Positions 44,261-53,587 of a stretch of 64,000 nucleotides of DNA are shown here, piece by piece. The stretch's first letter is position 1. Every line of letters begins with the position of its first letter. The notes beneath the pieces are model-generated. The model was not told the DNA's origin, ran no database searches, and worked only from the letters and a program-made list of their open reading frames with translations. Source of the DNA: Streptomyces himalayensis subsp. himalayensis (GTDB lineage Bacteria > Actinomycetota > Actinomycetes > Streptomycetales > Streptomycetaceae); assembly GCF_013778455.1 (NCBI RefSeq), contig NZ_JACEHE010000003.1:186001-250000 (forward strand). The letters are read 5' to 3'. A program made the position numbers and the translations under genes.

Positions 44261-44562
44261 TCAGGGCTCTGGCCTCAGTCGTCGCGAACGAGTCGCAGTC
44301 GGCAGCCGGTCGGAGCAGAGCAGGTACGTGAACCACGCGCCGCGCTCGGCCACAAGGACCAGGTTCCCGGCCCGTTCGTAGTCGAGGCCGTGGCGCGCCT
44401 TGCCACCGGTGTCCAGGACCCCGTCGACGCCAGGCAACTCGGCGCACACCTCGCGGACCCGCTTAATATCGGCGGGCCGCGCACGGAGACGTGCGCCACT
44501 TGATGATCGGCAACCGCGAACCCACGCGTGGTCCCCGGGTCGAGCAGCTCGCGCCGCCATGC
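44261..44562 (-). pseudogene. Alkaline phosphatase/nucleotide pyrophosphatase-family remnant
   Basis: Two frames join at about 44480: ELLDPGTTRGFAVADHQVAH then, one frame over, ADIKRVREVCAELPGVDGVL and YERAGNLVLVAERGAWFTYL. This is a central piece of the type I phosphodiesterase/nucleotide pyrophosphatase branch of the alkaline phosphatase superfamily. Both ends and the metal-binding N-terminus are missing. It lies between the two sugar dehydrogenase-like paralogues. Confidence 0.65.
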
Positions 44563-44624
44563 TGCTCCCTTCGAGCCGGGACGGGCGGGGTCGGGAAGGA
44601 CCGTCCCGACCCCGCCGGACATCG

Positions 44625-46748
44625 TCAGGTGGTCGGCTTCAGCACCACCTGGTCGGTGCCGGTCAGCGCCGGCAGGCCGTCGGCGCCCGGGTCGGTGTAC
44701 GAGGCGACGAAGACGGCCGTGAGATTGTCCTGCGCCGGGTCGTGCCCGGACGGCACCGTGGTCTGGATCGTGCCGGTGCATCCTCTGGCCGTGGTCTGCG
44801 GGTGCCCGTGCTGGTCGTGGCCGAGGACGTAGGTCACCTGCACGCGTGCGCAATCGACCGGCTGGTCGTCGGTGACGCGGACCTCGAACTGCACGGCGTC
44901 GCCGAAGCGGAACGGCTGGCCTTCGACCGGCTTGACCAGGTCCACGACGGGCGCCTCGTTGCCGACCACGATCTCGACCGACGTGGCGGCCGAGCGCCCG
45001 CGTTCGGGGCCGCCGATGTCGGTGACCTTCAGCGTCGCGTGGTAGACGCCGTTCTCCTTGTAGGTGAACGTCGGGTTGGCCTCCCGGGAGTCCACCGTGC
45101 CGTCAGCGTCGAAGTGCCACTCGTAGAGCAGCCGGTCGCCGTCGGCGTCCTTCGTGCCCTCGCTGGAGAACGCGACGGTGAGCGGTGCCTTGCCGTTGGT
45201 CTGATCGGCCGAGAGGACGGGCGCCGGGGAGTGGTTGCCGTCCGGGCCTACGTAGTCGATCCGGGCCAGCTGGGCGTCCGGGTTCTCCCGGAAGTAGCCG
45301 TCACCGTATTCGAGGACGTAGAGCGCGCCGTCCGGCCCGAACTCCATGTCCATCGGATTGTCGAACGTCACCGACGGCAGCATCGGCTCGATCTTCGAGA
45401 CGTCCCCGTTCGCGTCGAGGTGGAAGGCCTTAGTGTAGTCGCGGGTCCACTCGTAGAACAGCGGCACGCCGTCGTAGTACTCCGGCCACGCCACCGGGTG
45501 CCGGCCCAGGGTGGCCTGCCGGTCGAACTGGTAGACGGGGCCGGCCATCGGCCCGATCCCACCGGTGCCGAGGCCGGGGAACTGCGCGGACTGCCCGTAC
45601 GTGTACCAGACCTCCGGCTGGGCGACCCGCGGTAGCTCGCGCAGGCCGGTATTGTGCGGTGACTCGTTCACCGGCGCCGCGCAGTTGAACGGCGCGCCGG
45701 AGGTGCCGGTAGCGAAGTCGTAGTCGTTGTACGGCATGTCCGCGGTCGCGCAGTACGGCCATCCGTAGTTGGCCGGCTTGCGCACGATCGCCCACTTGCC
45801 GTGCCCGGCCGGGCCCCGGCTCGGATTCGCCTGCCGTGCGTCCGGCGAATAGTCGGCGACGTACAGCTCGTCGTTCTCCCGGTTGATCTCGATGCGGAAC
45901 GGGTTGCGCAGCCCCATCGCGTAGATCTCGGGACGCGTCTTCGGCGCCCCCTTCGCGAAGAGGTTCCCGTCCGGGACGTCGTAGCCGCCGCCGTCCTTCG
46001 GCCGGATCCGCAGGATCTTGCCGCGCAGGTCGTTGGTGTTCGCCGAGCTGCGCTGGGCGTCGTACGCCGGGTTGCGCTCGGGTCTCTCGTCGATCGGTGT
46101 GTACCCGCCCGACGAGAACGGGTTGGTGTCATCGCCGGTCGACAGGTAGAGGTTGCTGTCACGGTCGAACACGATGTCGCCGCCGACGTGGCAGCAGATG
46201 CCGCGGTCGACGGGGACGTCGATGATCCGCTGCTCCCTCGCGACGTCGATCTTGCCGTGGGCGAACTCGAAGCGGGAGAGCCGGATGGCGCCCTTGAAAC
46301 GCTCCCAGTCCGCCGCCGTGCCGGTGGCGGGAGCGTCACCCTCGTTGACGCCCGGGGTCGAGGGGTCGTCCACCGGGGTGTTCTGCGGCGGCGAGTAGTA
46401 GAGGTAGATCCAGTTGTTCTTCTTGCCGAAGCCGGGGTCGACCGCGATGCTCTGCAGGCCTTCCTCGTCGTGCTGGTAGACGTCGAGGGTCGCCGCCCGT
46501 GTGTTCAGCCCGGTGGCCGGGTCGTGCATCCACACCGTCCCCGCGCGGGTGGTGTGCAGCACCCGCCCGTCCGGGAGAACGGCGAGGTCCATGGGTTCGC
46601 CGGGCGAGTCGTTGAGCGTCACCTTCTGGAAAGCGGAGTCCGGCGGCGGCGCGTTCTCCTCGGCGGCCGATATCGGCGGCGTTGCGACGAGTGTCAGGGC
46701 AGCCAGTGCTGCGGCTGCCGGCCACGTCCGTCCCGTGGTACGTAGCAT
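44625..46748 (-). CDS. Secreted PQQ-type sugar dehydrogenase-like protein with PKD domain, paralogue
   Basis: A 707-residue relative of the protein at 41047, lacking the CBM6-like and last modules. Signal peptide with core AAAALAALTLVATPPISAA. The propeller keeps the same landmarks: LAVLPDGRVLHTTRAGTVWM, HDEEGLQSIAVDPGFG, CCHVGGDIVFDRDSNLYLST, EIYAMGLRNPFRI and the GPVYQFDRQ turn. One PKD domain (LLYEWHFDADGTVDSREANP) follows at about 510-600. A cysteine pair in the C-terminal domain (DCARVQVTYVLGH...RGCTGTIQT) is shared with the paralogue. Likely a secreted sugar oxidase or dehydrogenase. Confidence 0.85.
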   Translation of the reverse strand: MLRTTGRTWPAAAALAALTLVATPPISAAEENAPPPDSAFQKVTLNDSPGEPMDLAVLPDGRVLHTTRAGTVWMHDPATGLNTRAATLDVYQHDEEGLQSIAVDPGFGKKNNWIYLYYSPPQNTPVDDPSTPGVNEGDAPATGTAADWERFKGAIRLSRFEFAHGKIDVAREQRIIDVPVDRGICCHVGGDIVFDRDSNLYLSTGDDTNPFSSGGYTPIDERPERNPAYDAQRSSANTNDLRGKILRIRPKDGGGYDVPDGNLFAKGAPKTRPEIYAMGLRNPFRIEINRENDELYVADYSPDARQANPSRGPAGHGKWAIVRKPANYGWPYCATADMPYNDYDFATGTSGAPFNCAAPVNESPHNTGLRELPRVAQPEVWYTYGQSAQFPGLGTGGIGPMAGPVYQFDRQATLGRHPVAWPEYYDGVPLFYEWTRDYTKAFHLDANGDVSKIEPMLPSVTFDNPMDMEFGPDGALYVLEYGDGYFRENPDAQLARIDYVGPDGNHSPAPVLSADQTNGKAPLTVAFSSEGTKDADGDRLLYEWHFDADGTVDSREANPTFTYKENGVYHATLKVTDIGGPERGRSAATSVEIVVGNEAPVVDLVKPVEGQPFRFGDAVQFEVRVTDDQPVDCARVQVTYVLGHDQHGHPQTTARGCTGTIQTTVPSGHDPAQDNLTAVFVASYTDPGADGLPALTGTDQVVLKPTT

Positions 46749-46856
46749 GGTGATGCTTCTCCTTCAGTGGAGGGCGTCAGATGGTGGCCGGATCGCAATC
46801 CGCGCCGGGGCAGCGGCGGGGAAGCAGTGACGGTCCGGCCGCTGGGTCGTCCGTGT

Positions 46857-47819
46857 TCAGCCGCGCAGGTTCGCGATGGCCTGGTAGCTGCGCTCGGCGG
46901 CGCCGAACGACCCGGGCGGGTTGGGCTGGGTGCTGGGCGCGTTGTCCTGCTCCCACATGCTGTGGTGGGCGCTCTTCGCGCCGATCTTCCGGTAGAACTC
47001 ATCGAACGGGATGTCGCCGGTGCCGAATTCGACGATGTCGTAGCCGTTGGGGTTCGCCTCGTTGGCCTTGCCGTCCTTGGCGTGGAACAGGGGGTAGCGG
47101 TGCGGGTGAACGGCCACGTAGTCGGCCGGCTCGAATCCCGGGTAGCGGTGCTGGCCCACGTAGGCCCAGTAGATGTCCATCTCGAGGAACACGTGGTCCG
47201 GGTCGGTCTCGGCGAGGAACACGTCGTAGAGCCGGGCGTCGGGCTGGTCGGTGGCGAAGGCGAACTCGCCCGCGTGGTTGTGCTGGTAGAGCTTGACTCC
47301 TCGGGCGCTTGCCGCCTCGCCCCACTGGTTGAACTCGGCTGCGGCGGCCTGGTAGGCGGCCACCGTGTTGATGTTGGAGGGTGCCTGCGCCGTGCCCACG
47401 TGCGGCATTCCGAGGATCTCGGCGTGGTCGAGCTCCCGTTGCAGGTTCGTGCGGAAGTCGTTGAGACTCCGGTGACTGCCCGCCGCCCGCAGCCCGTTGT
47501 CGTCGAGGAGCCCCCGGAGCTGCTCGACCGTGATGCCTGGCTCGGCGGGCGAGGTGTAGCCGGCGAACTCGACCTCCTGGTAGCCGATGCGCGACAACTC
47601 CTCGAAGACCTGCCGGAATCCGAGGTCCCGCACCTTGTCACGCACGCTGTAGAGCTGGATACCGACTTTGCCCTGCGGAATCAACCGCCCGTTGCCGGTG
47701 CTCGTCTCCGCGAAGGCTGCAGTGGGCAGCGAACCGGCGAGGGTAGCCGCGCTCACGGCAACAGTCGCGCCCGCAGTCCTCTTCAGGAATCCGCGACGGC
47801 TGAGGTTTCTCTCTCTCAC
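46857..47819 (-). CDS. Tat-exported sugar phosphate isomerase/epimerase-fold protein B
   Basis: A 320-residue PF01261-type TIM barrel with a clear Tat signal (LSRRGFLKRTAGATVAVSAA, cleaved near AFA). Barrel landmarks: KVGIQLYSVRDKVRDLGFRQ, YQHNHAGEF, FLEMDIYWAYVGQHRYPGF and PLFHAKDGKANE. It is collinear with the protein at 39969, so the locus has two exported isomerase-like enzymes, each next to a secreted sugar dehydrogenase-like gene. GAGACAGTGAGAGAG-type purines precede the start. Substrate unknown. Confidence 0.85.
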   Translation of the reverse strand: MRERNLSRRGFLKRTAGATVAVSAATLAGSLPTAAFAETSTGNGRLIPQGKVGIQLYSVRDKVRDLGFRQVFEELSRIGYQEVEFAGYTSPAEPGITVEQLRGLLDDNGLRAAGSHRSLNDFRTNLQRELDHAEILGMPHVGTAQAPSNINTVAAYQAAAAEFNQWGEAASARGVKLYQHNHAGEFAFATDQPDARLYDVFLAETDPDHVFLEMDIYWAYVGQHRYPGFEPADYVAVHPHRYPLFHAKDGKANEANPNGYDIVEFGTGDIPFDEFYRKIGAKSAHHSMWEQDNAPSTQPNPPGSFGAAERSYQAIANLRG

Positions 47820-47898
47820 TGTCTCTCCTTCGATTGGTGCGAACCGGACGTTCCGCCGAGGGCCTGGGCGAGCGAGGTGATGTCGCGGTCGTCCGCCG

Positions 47899-48558
47899 TC
47901 ACCGCGCCTTTCCTACGGTGTACGCGCCCTCCACCTGCTGCCGGCAGCTGCCGTTGTCGGCGCTGCGTTCCTCCGCGGCAAGGACACGCTGCACCTGCAG
48001 TCCGTCGGCGAACGACGGGGTCGGGTCCGCGCCCTCACGGATCCAATCCTGCAGATACTGGGCCCGTACGTGCCGGATCGTGCCTGGCCGGCCGGCCTTG
48101 ACGAGTCGGCGGGCGACCGTGCGCGCGGGCACCCGGCGGTAGTTGAACCCGACCGTCGACCGCACACCGCGTTCCGCTGCCGGCTCGGCCACCGCCGTCA
48201 TGGCGACCGCTTCCTCCACGGTGTTGACCAGCGGCTTCTCGCACAGCACCTGCATACCTGCGGCCAGCGCGGCGATGGCGAGCTCGGCGTGGTCGTCGCC
48301 CGGCGTGCAGATGTCGACCAGATGCACGTCGTCGCGTTCCAGCAGCCGACGCCAGTCGGTCTCCACCGACGCCCAGCCGAAGCGCGCCACGGCGTTCTGC
48401 ACACCGTCGGGGTCACGTCCGCAGAGCGCGGTCATCGCCGGTGAGACGGGGAGGTCGAACATCCGGCCCACGCAACGCCACGCCTGCGAGTGCACCGCTC
48501 CCATGAACGCGTACCCCACCAGGCCGACGCCTAGCGTCGGCCGACCGTCCTTCACCAT
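47899..48558 (-). pseudogene. Gfo/Idh/MocA-family oxidoreductase with internal deletion
   Basis: The N-terminal NAD-binding fold is intact (LGVGLVGYAFMGAVHSQAWR, VDICTPGDDHAELAIAAL, VLCEKPLVNTVEEAV with the catalytic-type EKP). At about 48035 the frame jumps from QDWIREG directly to DPTPSFADGLQVQRVLAA, which is the usual C-terminus. Some 150 residues of the substrate-binding domain appear to be missing, yet the frame is kept; the product would be about 219 aa instead of 370-400. Probably inactive. Start at ATG 48558; upstream open codons are not needed. Confidence 0.75.
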
Positions 48559-49096
48559 CAAGCCTCCTGTCGATTCGTCAGCCGCAGCACCCGAGCGCAC
48601 CAGAACGGCTCACTCGAATCCGACGGGGAGGTATTGATCGACGTTGTCTTGGTGGCCACGGCCGAGTACGTCGTGATGGAGGCCGGGACCTCACACTCGA
48701 CCAGATCCCCCATGTCGTTGCTCCTCTGGGCGATGAGGCGAGCCAGCGACACCGCGGAGGAGGACATGCTCGCGTATACAGCACTGTCGCCCCCTCCACA
48801 TCAGAAGTTCGTGAGGAAAGTAGCCACTTTCCACAAGTCGCGGAAGAACTTCGTCCATGATTCTTTTTCTTTTTCCTGCTGCTGGACAAAGTTATGGGGC
48901 GTCACGCCGCTCGTGCCCGCGGAGCACCGGACGCCGGCGTCAGCGCGGACGGCACCGCTTGCGCCCTACCGAGCACCACCAGGGCTCCGTACTCGAGCGG
49001 CCCGAACAAGCCGGGACCTACCCGCTCATCAGGAAGTGGTAGTCGCCCGAGCCGGCGCGGCAGAGGACCCCCGGATCCCCCTTCTGCCCGACGAGC
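48559..49096. other. Upstream region of the Gfo/Idh gene, no gene supported
   Basis: About 540 bases with only GC shadow frames. A minus-strand 69-codon frame (48558-48767) is not convincing. The region holds the palindrome listed separately and probably the promoter of the minus-strand cluster. Confidence 0.35.
48815..48832. promoter_or_regulatory. Candidate operator palindrome
   Basis: GGAAAGT-AGCC-ACTTTCC is a perfect seven-base inverted repeat about 257 bases before the Gfo/Idh start. It is AT-richer than its surroundings, as operators here often are. The cognate regulator is not in view. Confidence 0.4.
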
Positions 49097-49258
49097 ATGA
49101 CTCCTGGTCAGCGATTAGTTGGCCGCAAGGCCACGGCCCATGCCCGGGCGGAGGAACGCGAAGCAGGCATCGCTGAGTTGATTCGGCTGGAGGCAGAGCG
49201 GTGGTGCTGTCCTCGGCTGGTGGTCACGCAGGAGACGGTCGCCAAGGCTGATGGCTGA
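49097..49258 (+). CDS. Small hypothetical protein, 53 residues
   Basis: From ATG 49097: MTPGQRLVGRKATAHARAEE, then REAGIAELIRLEAERWCCPR and LVVTQETVAKADG before the stop. Composition is that of a charged helix rather than GC shadow. The ribosome-binding site is weak (GACGAG). I do not recognise it; it may be a relic of a plasmid or transposon gene. Confidence 0.3.
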   Translation: MTPGQRLVGRKATAHARAEEREAGIAELIRLEAERWCCPRLVVTQETVAKADG

Positions 49259-49743
49259 GACTCCTTGCGAGGAGACGGAGGCGACGCAGGCCGGGGAGGC
49301 GGTCCAACTTGCTGCAGCGACTGTGTCGTCGCCGATGGCGGGGAGTGGGAGACGCGAGTGGCCGGGGTGCTGACCGTGCCGCGGTGGCAGCCAGGGCCGA
49401 CGGCGGACGTGCTGCCGAAGGTGTACCGGGATTGTCGAGCTTCTCCAACGCCATGTCGTACACGGCGGAGCCGAGCAGCAGCCCGCGCGTACTCCTCGGC
49501 GGCCGCGGCGGCGAGGACGACGGCCCCGGGCCGCACGTGCGGGGCCACAAGGCTCCTTCTCGGCCTCGCGGCGGGGGAACTGCTCAACCCGGGCAGCCTC
49601 GCCGCAAATTCCGTTGCGCGTTTGCACAGCGGAGTCAGCGCACGCGGCATGCCGGACCGCATCACTCCCAGCCCCGCTCTGCCCGTGCACGGCCGGCCAC
49701 GGTTCCTGCCCGGTAGCATCGAGGGCCGTTCGAGGAGGTCCCG
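49259..49743. other. Stretch without a supported gene
   Basis: About 485 bases between the small ORF and the end of the phosphatase gene. Long frames on both strands are arginine/serine-rich shadows. No hairpin terminator was found for the phosphatase. Confidence 0.35.
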
Positions 49744-51297
49744 TCAGGTGAGCGAGGCGCGCCCGTCGAAGGCCTCCTCACGCGAACGTATGCGCATGGC
49801 CAGCCCGGCGGTCCCGGCCGCCTCCACGCCGATCATGGTCGTTCCAGCAGGGGCGTCGGCAGCGGGCAGCGTGACGGCAGGCCGACCGCCCGTGCTGGAG
49901 CTCTGCGTGGCGTCGTCTGCGGCGACAGTCCGCTTCGCCGCGGTCTTCGCCGGCTTCTCCAGGACGATGCCCTCCTCGATGGGCGAGCCGTCCAGCGCCC
50001 AGTACTCGCCGAGCGTGAGGCGACTCATTCCGTCCGCGGTGAGCGGGTCCACCTCGACCTTCAGCGTGCCGATCTTGAATGCCTGGCGGTACGCGGACCA
50101 GGCCGGCTGCACGGGGTCGAAGGAGTCCTGCACCGCGCCGCCATTCCCGCACAGGATGTACGCGGTGCCCAGGTCGAGCCGGTTGGGGATATCGGCGACG
50201 ACCTGGTCACCGCGCAGGACATGGCTGCGCTCGTAGTTGTGGTCGTGCCCCTGGAGCACCAGGTCGACCGAGTAGCGGGCGAACAGTTCCAGCCACGCCT
50301 CGCGTACGCCCTCATCCGAGCCGTGCCGGGAGGAGGAGCTGAAGGCGGCCTGGTGCATCAGGACGACGATGAAGTCGACGCCCTTGTCCGCGTGCGCGGC
50401 GGCGAGGGCCTTCTCCACCCACTGCCGCTGCCGCCCTCCGGTGTAGCCGATGTTGTGCTTGATCTCGCTGTTGACGTCGTTGTTGTCGACGCTGATGAAC
50501 ACGGCGCTGCCGTAGCGGAAGGAGTAGAAGCAGTTCTGCAGGTCGTCGTAGCCGTTGCCGGGCAGCGAGAACCTGGTGAGGTAGGGGTCGTAGCCCAACT
50601 CGCCCCAGCTGTCCCCGGTTCCCAACACATCGAGCTGGCTCTCGATCTCGTGGTTGCCGATGCACGGCATCCACGGCGTGGAGGTGGCCATGGGCGAGAT
50701 CATGTCGAACCACTCGTCCCACAGTTTCTGGTCGCCGTTGGCGTACGCCAAGTCGCCGACGATGGCGTGGAAGGCCGGGTTGAACGACTGCGCCAGCTTG
50801 GTGTTGAGACTCGGCTGGATGGGCTGCTGGGCCGTGGTCGCCAGGTCGGTGCCCTGGTCCCCGAAGGCCGTGAAGGTGAACGGCTCCCGCCCCCGAGGCC
50901 CGGTGGTGAAGCCGTTGGCCGGGGTGACTGTCTTGTCGTCGTGCCCGATGCGGTAGCCGTAGCTCGTCCCGGGAAACAGCCGCGTCAGCCGGGCGTGGTG
51001 GAAGTAGCCGGGGTAACCCGGGTACTGCACGGTCCGCGCGGTGACCCGGTCGTCCGCCAGCTGGACGAAGGGATTGCGTACCGGTCCCGGGGTCATCCAG
51101 CTGACCGTCATCTCGCGTGCCGCGTCGGCGCCGAAGGACACATGGACCTGTGAAACGGGAGTCTCCGCCCCGTACGCGGGCTGGCGCCAGAACCACGCCC
51201 CACCCGCGGCAGCAGCACCCACCGCGCCGACGACCGCACTGCGTCGAAGGAAGTCCCGCCGGGACACGTACGGCCGGTGTGCATGTGAATGACCCAT
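49744..51297 (-). CDS. Tat-exported purple-acid-type metallophosphatase
   Basis: A 517-residue exported phosphoesterase. The Tat signal is VSRRDFLRRSAVVGAVGAAA. An N-terminal FN3-like purple acid phosphatase domain (VSQVHVSFGADAAREMTVSW, SYGYRIGHD) precedes the calcineurin-like metal site: FGDQG, GDLAYANGDQ, GNHE, VVLMHQAAF and GHDHNYER supply the ligands in order. The tail (about 450-517) is a low-complexity linker and a short beta stretch. ATG 51297 is chosen because upstream codons are not protein-like; its ribosome-binding site is weak. Probably releases phosphate from extracellular organic phosphates. Confidence 0.9.
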   Translation of the reverse strand: MGHSHAHRPYVSRRDFLRRSAVVGAVGAAAAGGAWFWRQPAYGAETPVSQVHVSFGADAAREMTVSWMTPGPVRNPFVQLADDRVTARTVQYPGYPGYFHHARLTRLFPGTSYGYRIGHDDKTVTPANGFTTGPRGREPFTFTAFGDQGTDLATTAQQPIQPSLNTKLAQSFNPAFHAIVGDLAYANGDQKLWDEWFDMISPMATSTPWMPCIGNHEIESQLDVLGTGDSWGELGYDPYLTRFSLPGNGYDDLQNCFYSFRYGSAVFISVDNNDVNSEIKHNIGYTGGRQRQWVEKALAAAHADKGVDFIVVLMHQAAFSSSSRHGSDEGVREAWLELFARYSVDLVLQGHDHNYERSHVLRGDQVVADIPNRLDLGTAYILCGNGGAVQDSFDPVQPAWSAYRQAFKIGTLKVEVDPLTADGMSRLTLGEYWALDGSPIEEGIVLEKPAKTAAKRTVAADDATQSSSTGGRPAVTLPAADAPAGTTMIGVEAAGTAGLAMRIRSREEAFDGRASLT

Positions 51298-51773
51298 GGA
51301 GCGGACCGTAGGGTCATTGGATGAACACGCAACCACCTGCGGGTGGCCGATTCCCGACGCCCGGCCCCGCGCTCCCGCCGCTTCTTCCGGGCACCACCGA
51401 TGCGCGTCACCGTCAGGTGTGACTGTCGCAGCACCGAGCAGGCACATGAGGTACCTGCGCATACTTTTCAGTCCCGTGTGCGCGGTTTCGGGTGGCCGGA
51501 GCGTCAAATGAGCGTAAAACGACCGACGGATACCACGACGCACGCCCCCGCGGCCACCGTCCGCTGAGTTGCCCCCACCTTTCCCGTCAAACGCCACAAG
51601 GGCGCCGCGGCGCGTGTGCTGGTCTGCGTGCCGCCTTCCGCAGCATGGCTGATGGGACGCGCCAACCGAGCACTACGGGTGGTACTCCAGCAGGACAGGG
51701 CCGGGGCGGAAGGCAGCACTCTCGTCTCCGGCCATGTCCTGTGCCAGGGTGGGCCACTCGGCGACTCACCTCG
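51298..51773. other. Stretch without a supported gene
   Basis: About 475 bases between the RraA-family stop and the phosphatase start. No frame resembles a family. The phosphatase promoter should lie here; a PHO-box-like repeat was looked for and not recognised. Confidence 0.35.
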
Positions 51774-52448
51774 CTACTCCTCGATCACCAGCCCTTTTGC
51801 CGCGAGAAGCGGCGTGAGATTGCAGATCTCGATGACCGTCTTGCCCGCTCGGTACGCGGAGATGTAGCCCGCCTCGGCGTCGTCCCGCTCCTGGGACGCG
51901 GTGACCACCTCCGCGGCGTCCTCGCGGCGTACGACGACCACGCCGTCGGCGTCGGCTCGCATCACGTCTCCCGGGTGGACGAGTACCCCGCCGATGGTGA
52001 CCGGCTCGCACATCGGTCCGATGGTCTCCTTGACCGTGCCCTTGATGGAGACGCTGCGGGAGAAGACCGGCAACCCCAGGGCGCGCAGGTCCTCGGTGTC
52101 CCGGACACCGGTGTCGGTGATCAGGCCGCCGAGGCCCTTGGCCTGGCATGCGTTGGCGAGGACGTCTCCGAAGGAACCCGCCTCCTCGTAGGCGCCCGCG
52201 GAGACGACGATGACGTCCCCCGGGCGGACGTAGGCGATGGCGGTCTGCAACATCAGGTTGTCGCGTGGTGCGCACTGGACCGTGAAGGCGGAGCCGCACA
52301 GGGACATGCGGTGGTCGACCGGCTTGATGGTGGAGTCCAGGGCCCCGAGCCTGCCCTGTGCCTCGTGGATGGTGGCCGAGGAGAGGGCACTCAGTTGCTC
52401 GACCACGGCGGCGTCCGGCCGCTCGAACTTGGTGCTGCCGCGAAGCAT
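51774..52448 (-). CDS. RraA/HMG-aldolase-family protein
   Basis: A 224-residue member of the RraA-like fold family that includes 4-hydroxy-4-methyl-2-oxoglutarate/4-carboxy-4-hydroxy-2-oxoadipate aldolases and oxaloacetate decarboxylases. Landmarks: ATIHEAQGRLGALD, GSAFTVQCAPRDNLMLQTAI, GAYEEAGSFGDVLANACQAK (the metal-site GxxxGxxLxxxA-like loop), GGLITDTGVRDTEDLRALGL with the R-D catalytic pair, and HPGDVMRADADGVVVV. It catalyses retro-aldol cleavage of branched keto acids in aromatic or sugar-acid breakdown. It lies 18 bases downstream of an aminotransferase remnant in the same direction. Confidence 0.85.
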   Translation of the reverse strand: MLRGSTKFERPDAAVVEQLSALSSATIHEAQGRLGALDSTIKPVDHRMSLCGSAFTVQCAPRDNLMLQTAIAYVRPGDVIVVSAGAYEEAGSFGDVLANACQAKGLGGLITDTGVRDTEDLRALGLPVFSRSVSIKGTVKETIGPMCEPVTIGGVLVHPGDVMRADADGVVVVRREDAAEVVTASQERDDAEAGYISAYRAGKTVIEICNLTPLLAAKGLVIEE

Positions 52449-52466
52449 GATGGCCTTTCGGACGGA

Positions 52467-52912
52467 TCAGACGGAGGTGGCCGGGGACAGGCCGGCGCAA
52501 GCCGCCGCGATGCGCGCGCACGCCCCGGTGAGGACGTTGGTCGACGTGGCGAACGAGATGCGGAAGTAACCGGGTGCGCCGTACGCGGCTCCGTGGATCA
52601 CCGCCACCTGCCGGCTGTCCAGCAGGTAGCGGGCGAAGTCCTCGTCGCTCCGTATCCGGCTTCCCGTCGGTGTGAACCGGCCGATGACCTCCTGGCAGTT
52701 CACCAGGAGGTAGAAGCCTCCGTCGGGGGCGGTGCAGCTCAGCTGGGGAACATCGTTGATGAACTTCACGGTGGCGTCGCGGCGTCCGCGGTAGACGCGC
52801 ACGGTTTCCCCGACGTAGTCCTGCGGTCCCGTGAGCGCGGCGGCAGCGGCGGCCTGGCTGACGGAGGAGGGGCAGGAGGAAGTCTGGGACTGCAGTGTGT
52901 TGATCGCGGTAC
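52467..52912 (-). pseudogene. Class I/II aminotransferase, C-terminal third only
   Basis: The frame reads TAINTLQSQTSSCPSSVSQA, PDGGFYLLVNCQEVIG, DEDFARYLLDSRQVAVIHGA and YGAPGYFRISFATS, the C-terminal domain of aspartate-type PLP aminotransferases with the substrate-binding Arg in FRISFA. The INTLQSQTSS segment sits just after the PLP lysine, which is missing. Homology begins exactly at about 52912, where a 5'-truncated integrase starts on the other strand. Confidence 0.8.
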
Positions 52913-53557
52913 ACCCTGTCCGCCGTCGACAACGCACGGCTCGTCCTCACCGCGCCGAAGACTCGCAGCAGCAAGAACTGGGTCGCCATCTCCCCACGCG
53001 TGGCGGCCGCCCTCGAACGCCGCGCCGCCGCCCGCAACACTGCCGATGACCCGACGGATCAGTACACCGGCCTCGTGTTCTGCCGCCCCAACGGACGACC
53101 ACTGCGCCCGCAGACGGTCCTGGACCGCTTCCGCCGGCTGGCGGCGGAAGCCGGCGTACCCCGCGTCACCCTGCACGACCTGCGGCACCTCGCCGCCGCC
53201 CTCACCATCACCGCCGGCATCCCGCTGACCGTGGTGTCGAAGACCCTCCGGCACTCCACGCTGTCCACCACGGCGAACATCTACAGCCACCTCACCCAGC
53301 AGGCCGCCCGCAGCGCCGTCGACGCCATCGACACCCCCTCACCCACGCCGACCGAGACGGTCACCGCGCCGGCACTGGCCCAACTGGCTGCGACCACGCC
53401 GCGGCCACTCAACCTGGCTCGCCAGCCAGCCGAACCCCGTCTACTCCCCGTCCCGGCCGCCAGTTCACCCGCCGCATCCCAACCGCAGGGCATCGATGCG
53501 ACCACACCGCGACCACCACGGCCGCAAACACGGAAAAGGCCGCCTCCTCATCTCTGA
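52913..53557 (+). pseudogene. Tyrosine site-specific integrase, C-terminal catalytic part
   Basis: From the break at about 52912 the plus frame reads LSAVDNARLVLTAPKTRSSK then VAISPRVAAALERR, and later VTLHDLRHLAAALTITAGIP, VVSKTLRHSTLSTTANIYSH. HxLR, the second His/Arg (LRHS) and the nucleophile Tyr (NIYSH) of the phage-integrase family are present; the N-terminal DNA-binding domain and first catalytic Arg are not. A proline-rich tail runs to the stop at 53557. Its 3' end lies 31 bases before the tRNA-Pro repeat, the usual int-attP layout in Streptomyces integrative elements. Confidence 0.85.
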
Positions 53558-53587
53558 GAAAACGGCCTCCGACCTGCGAAGGCGCTG

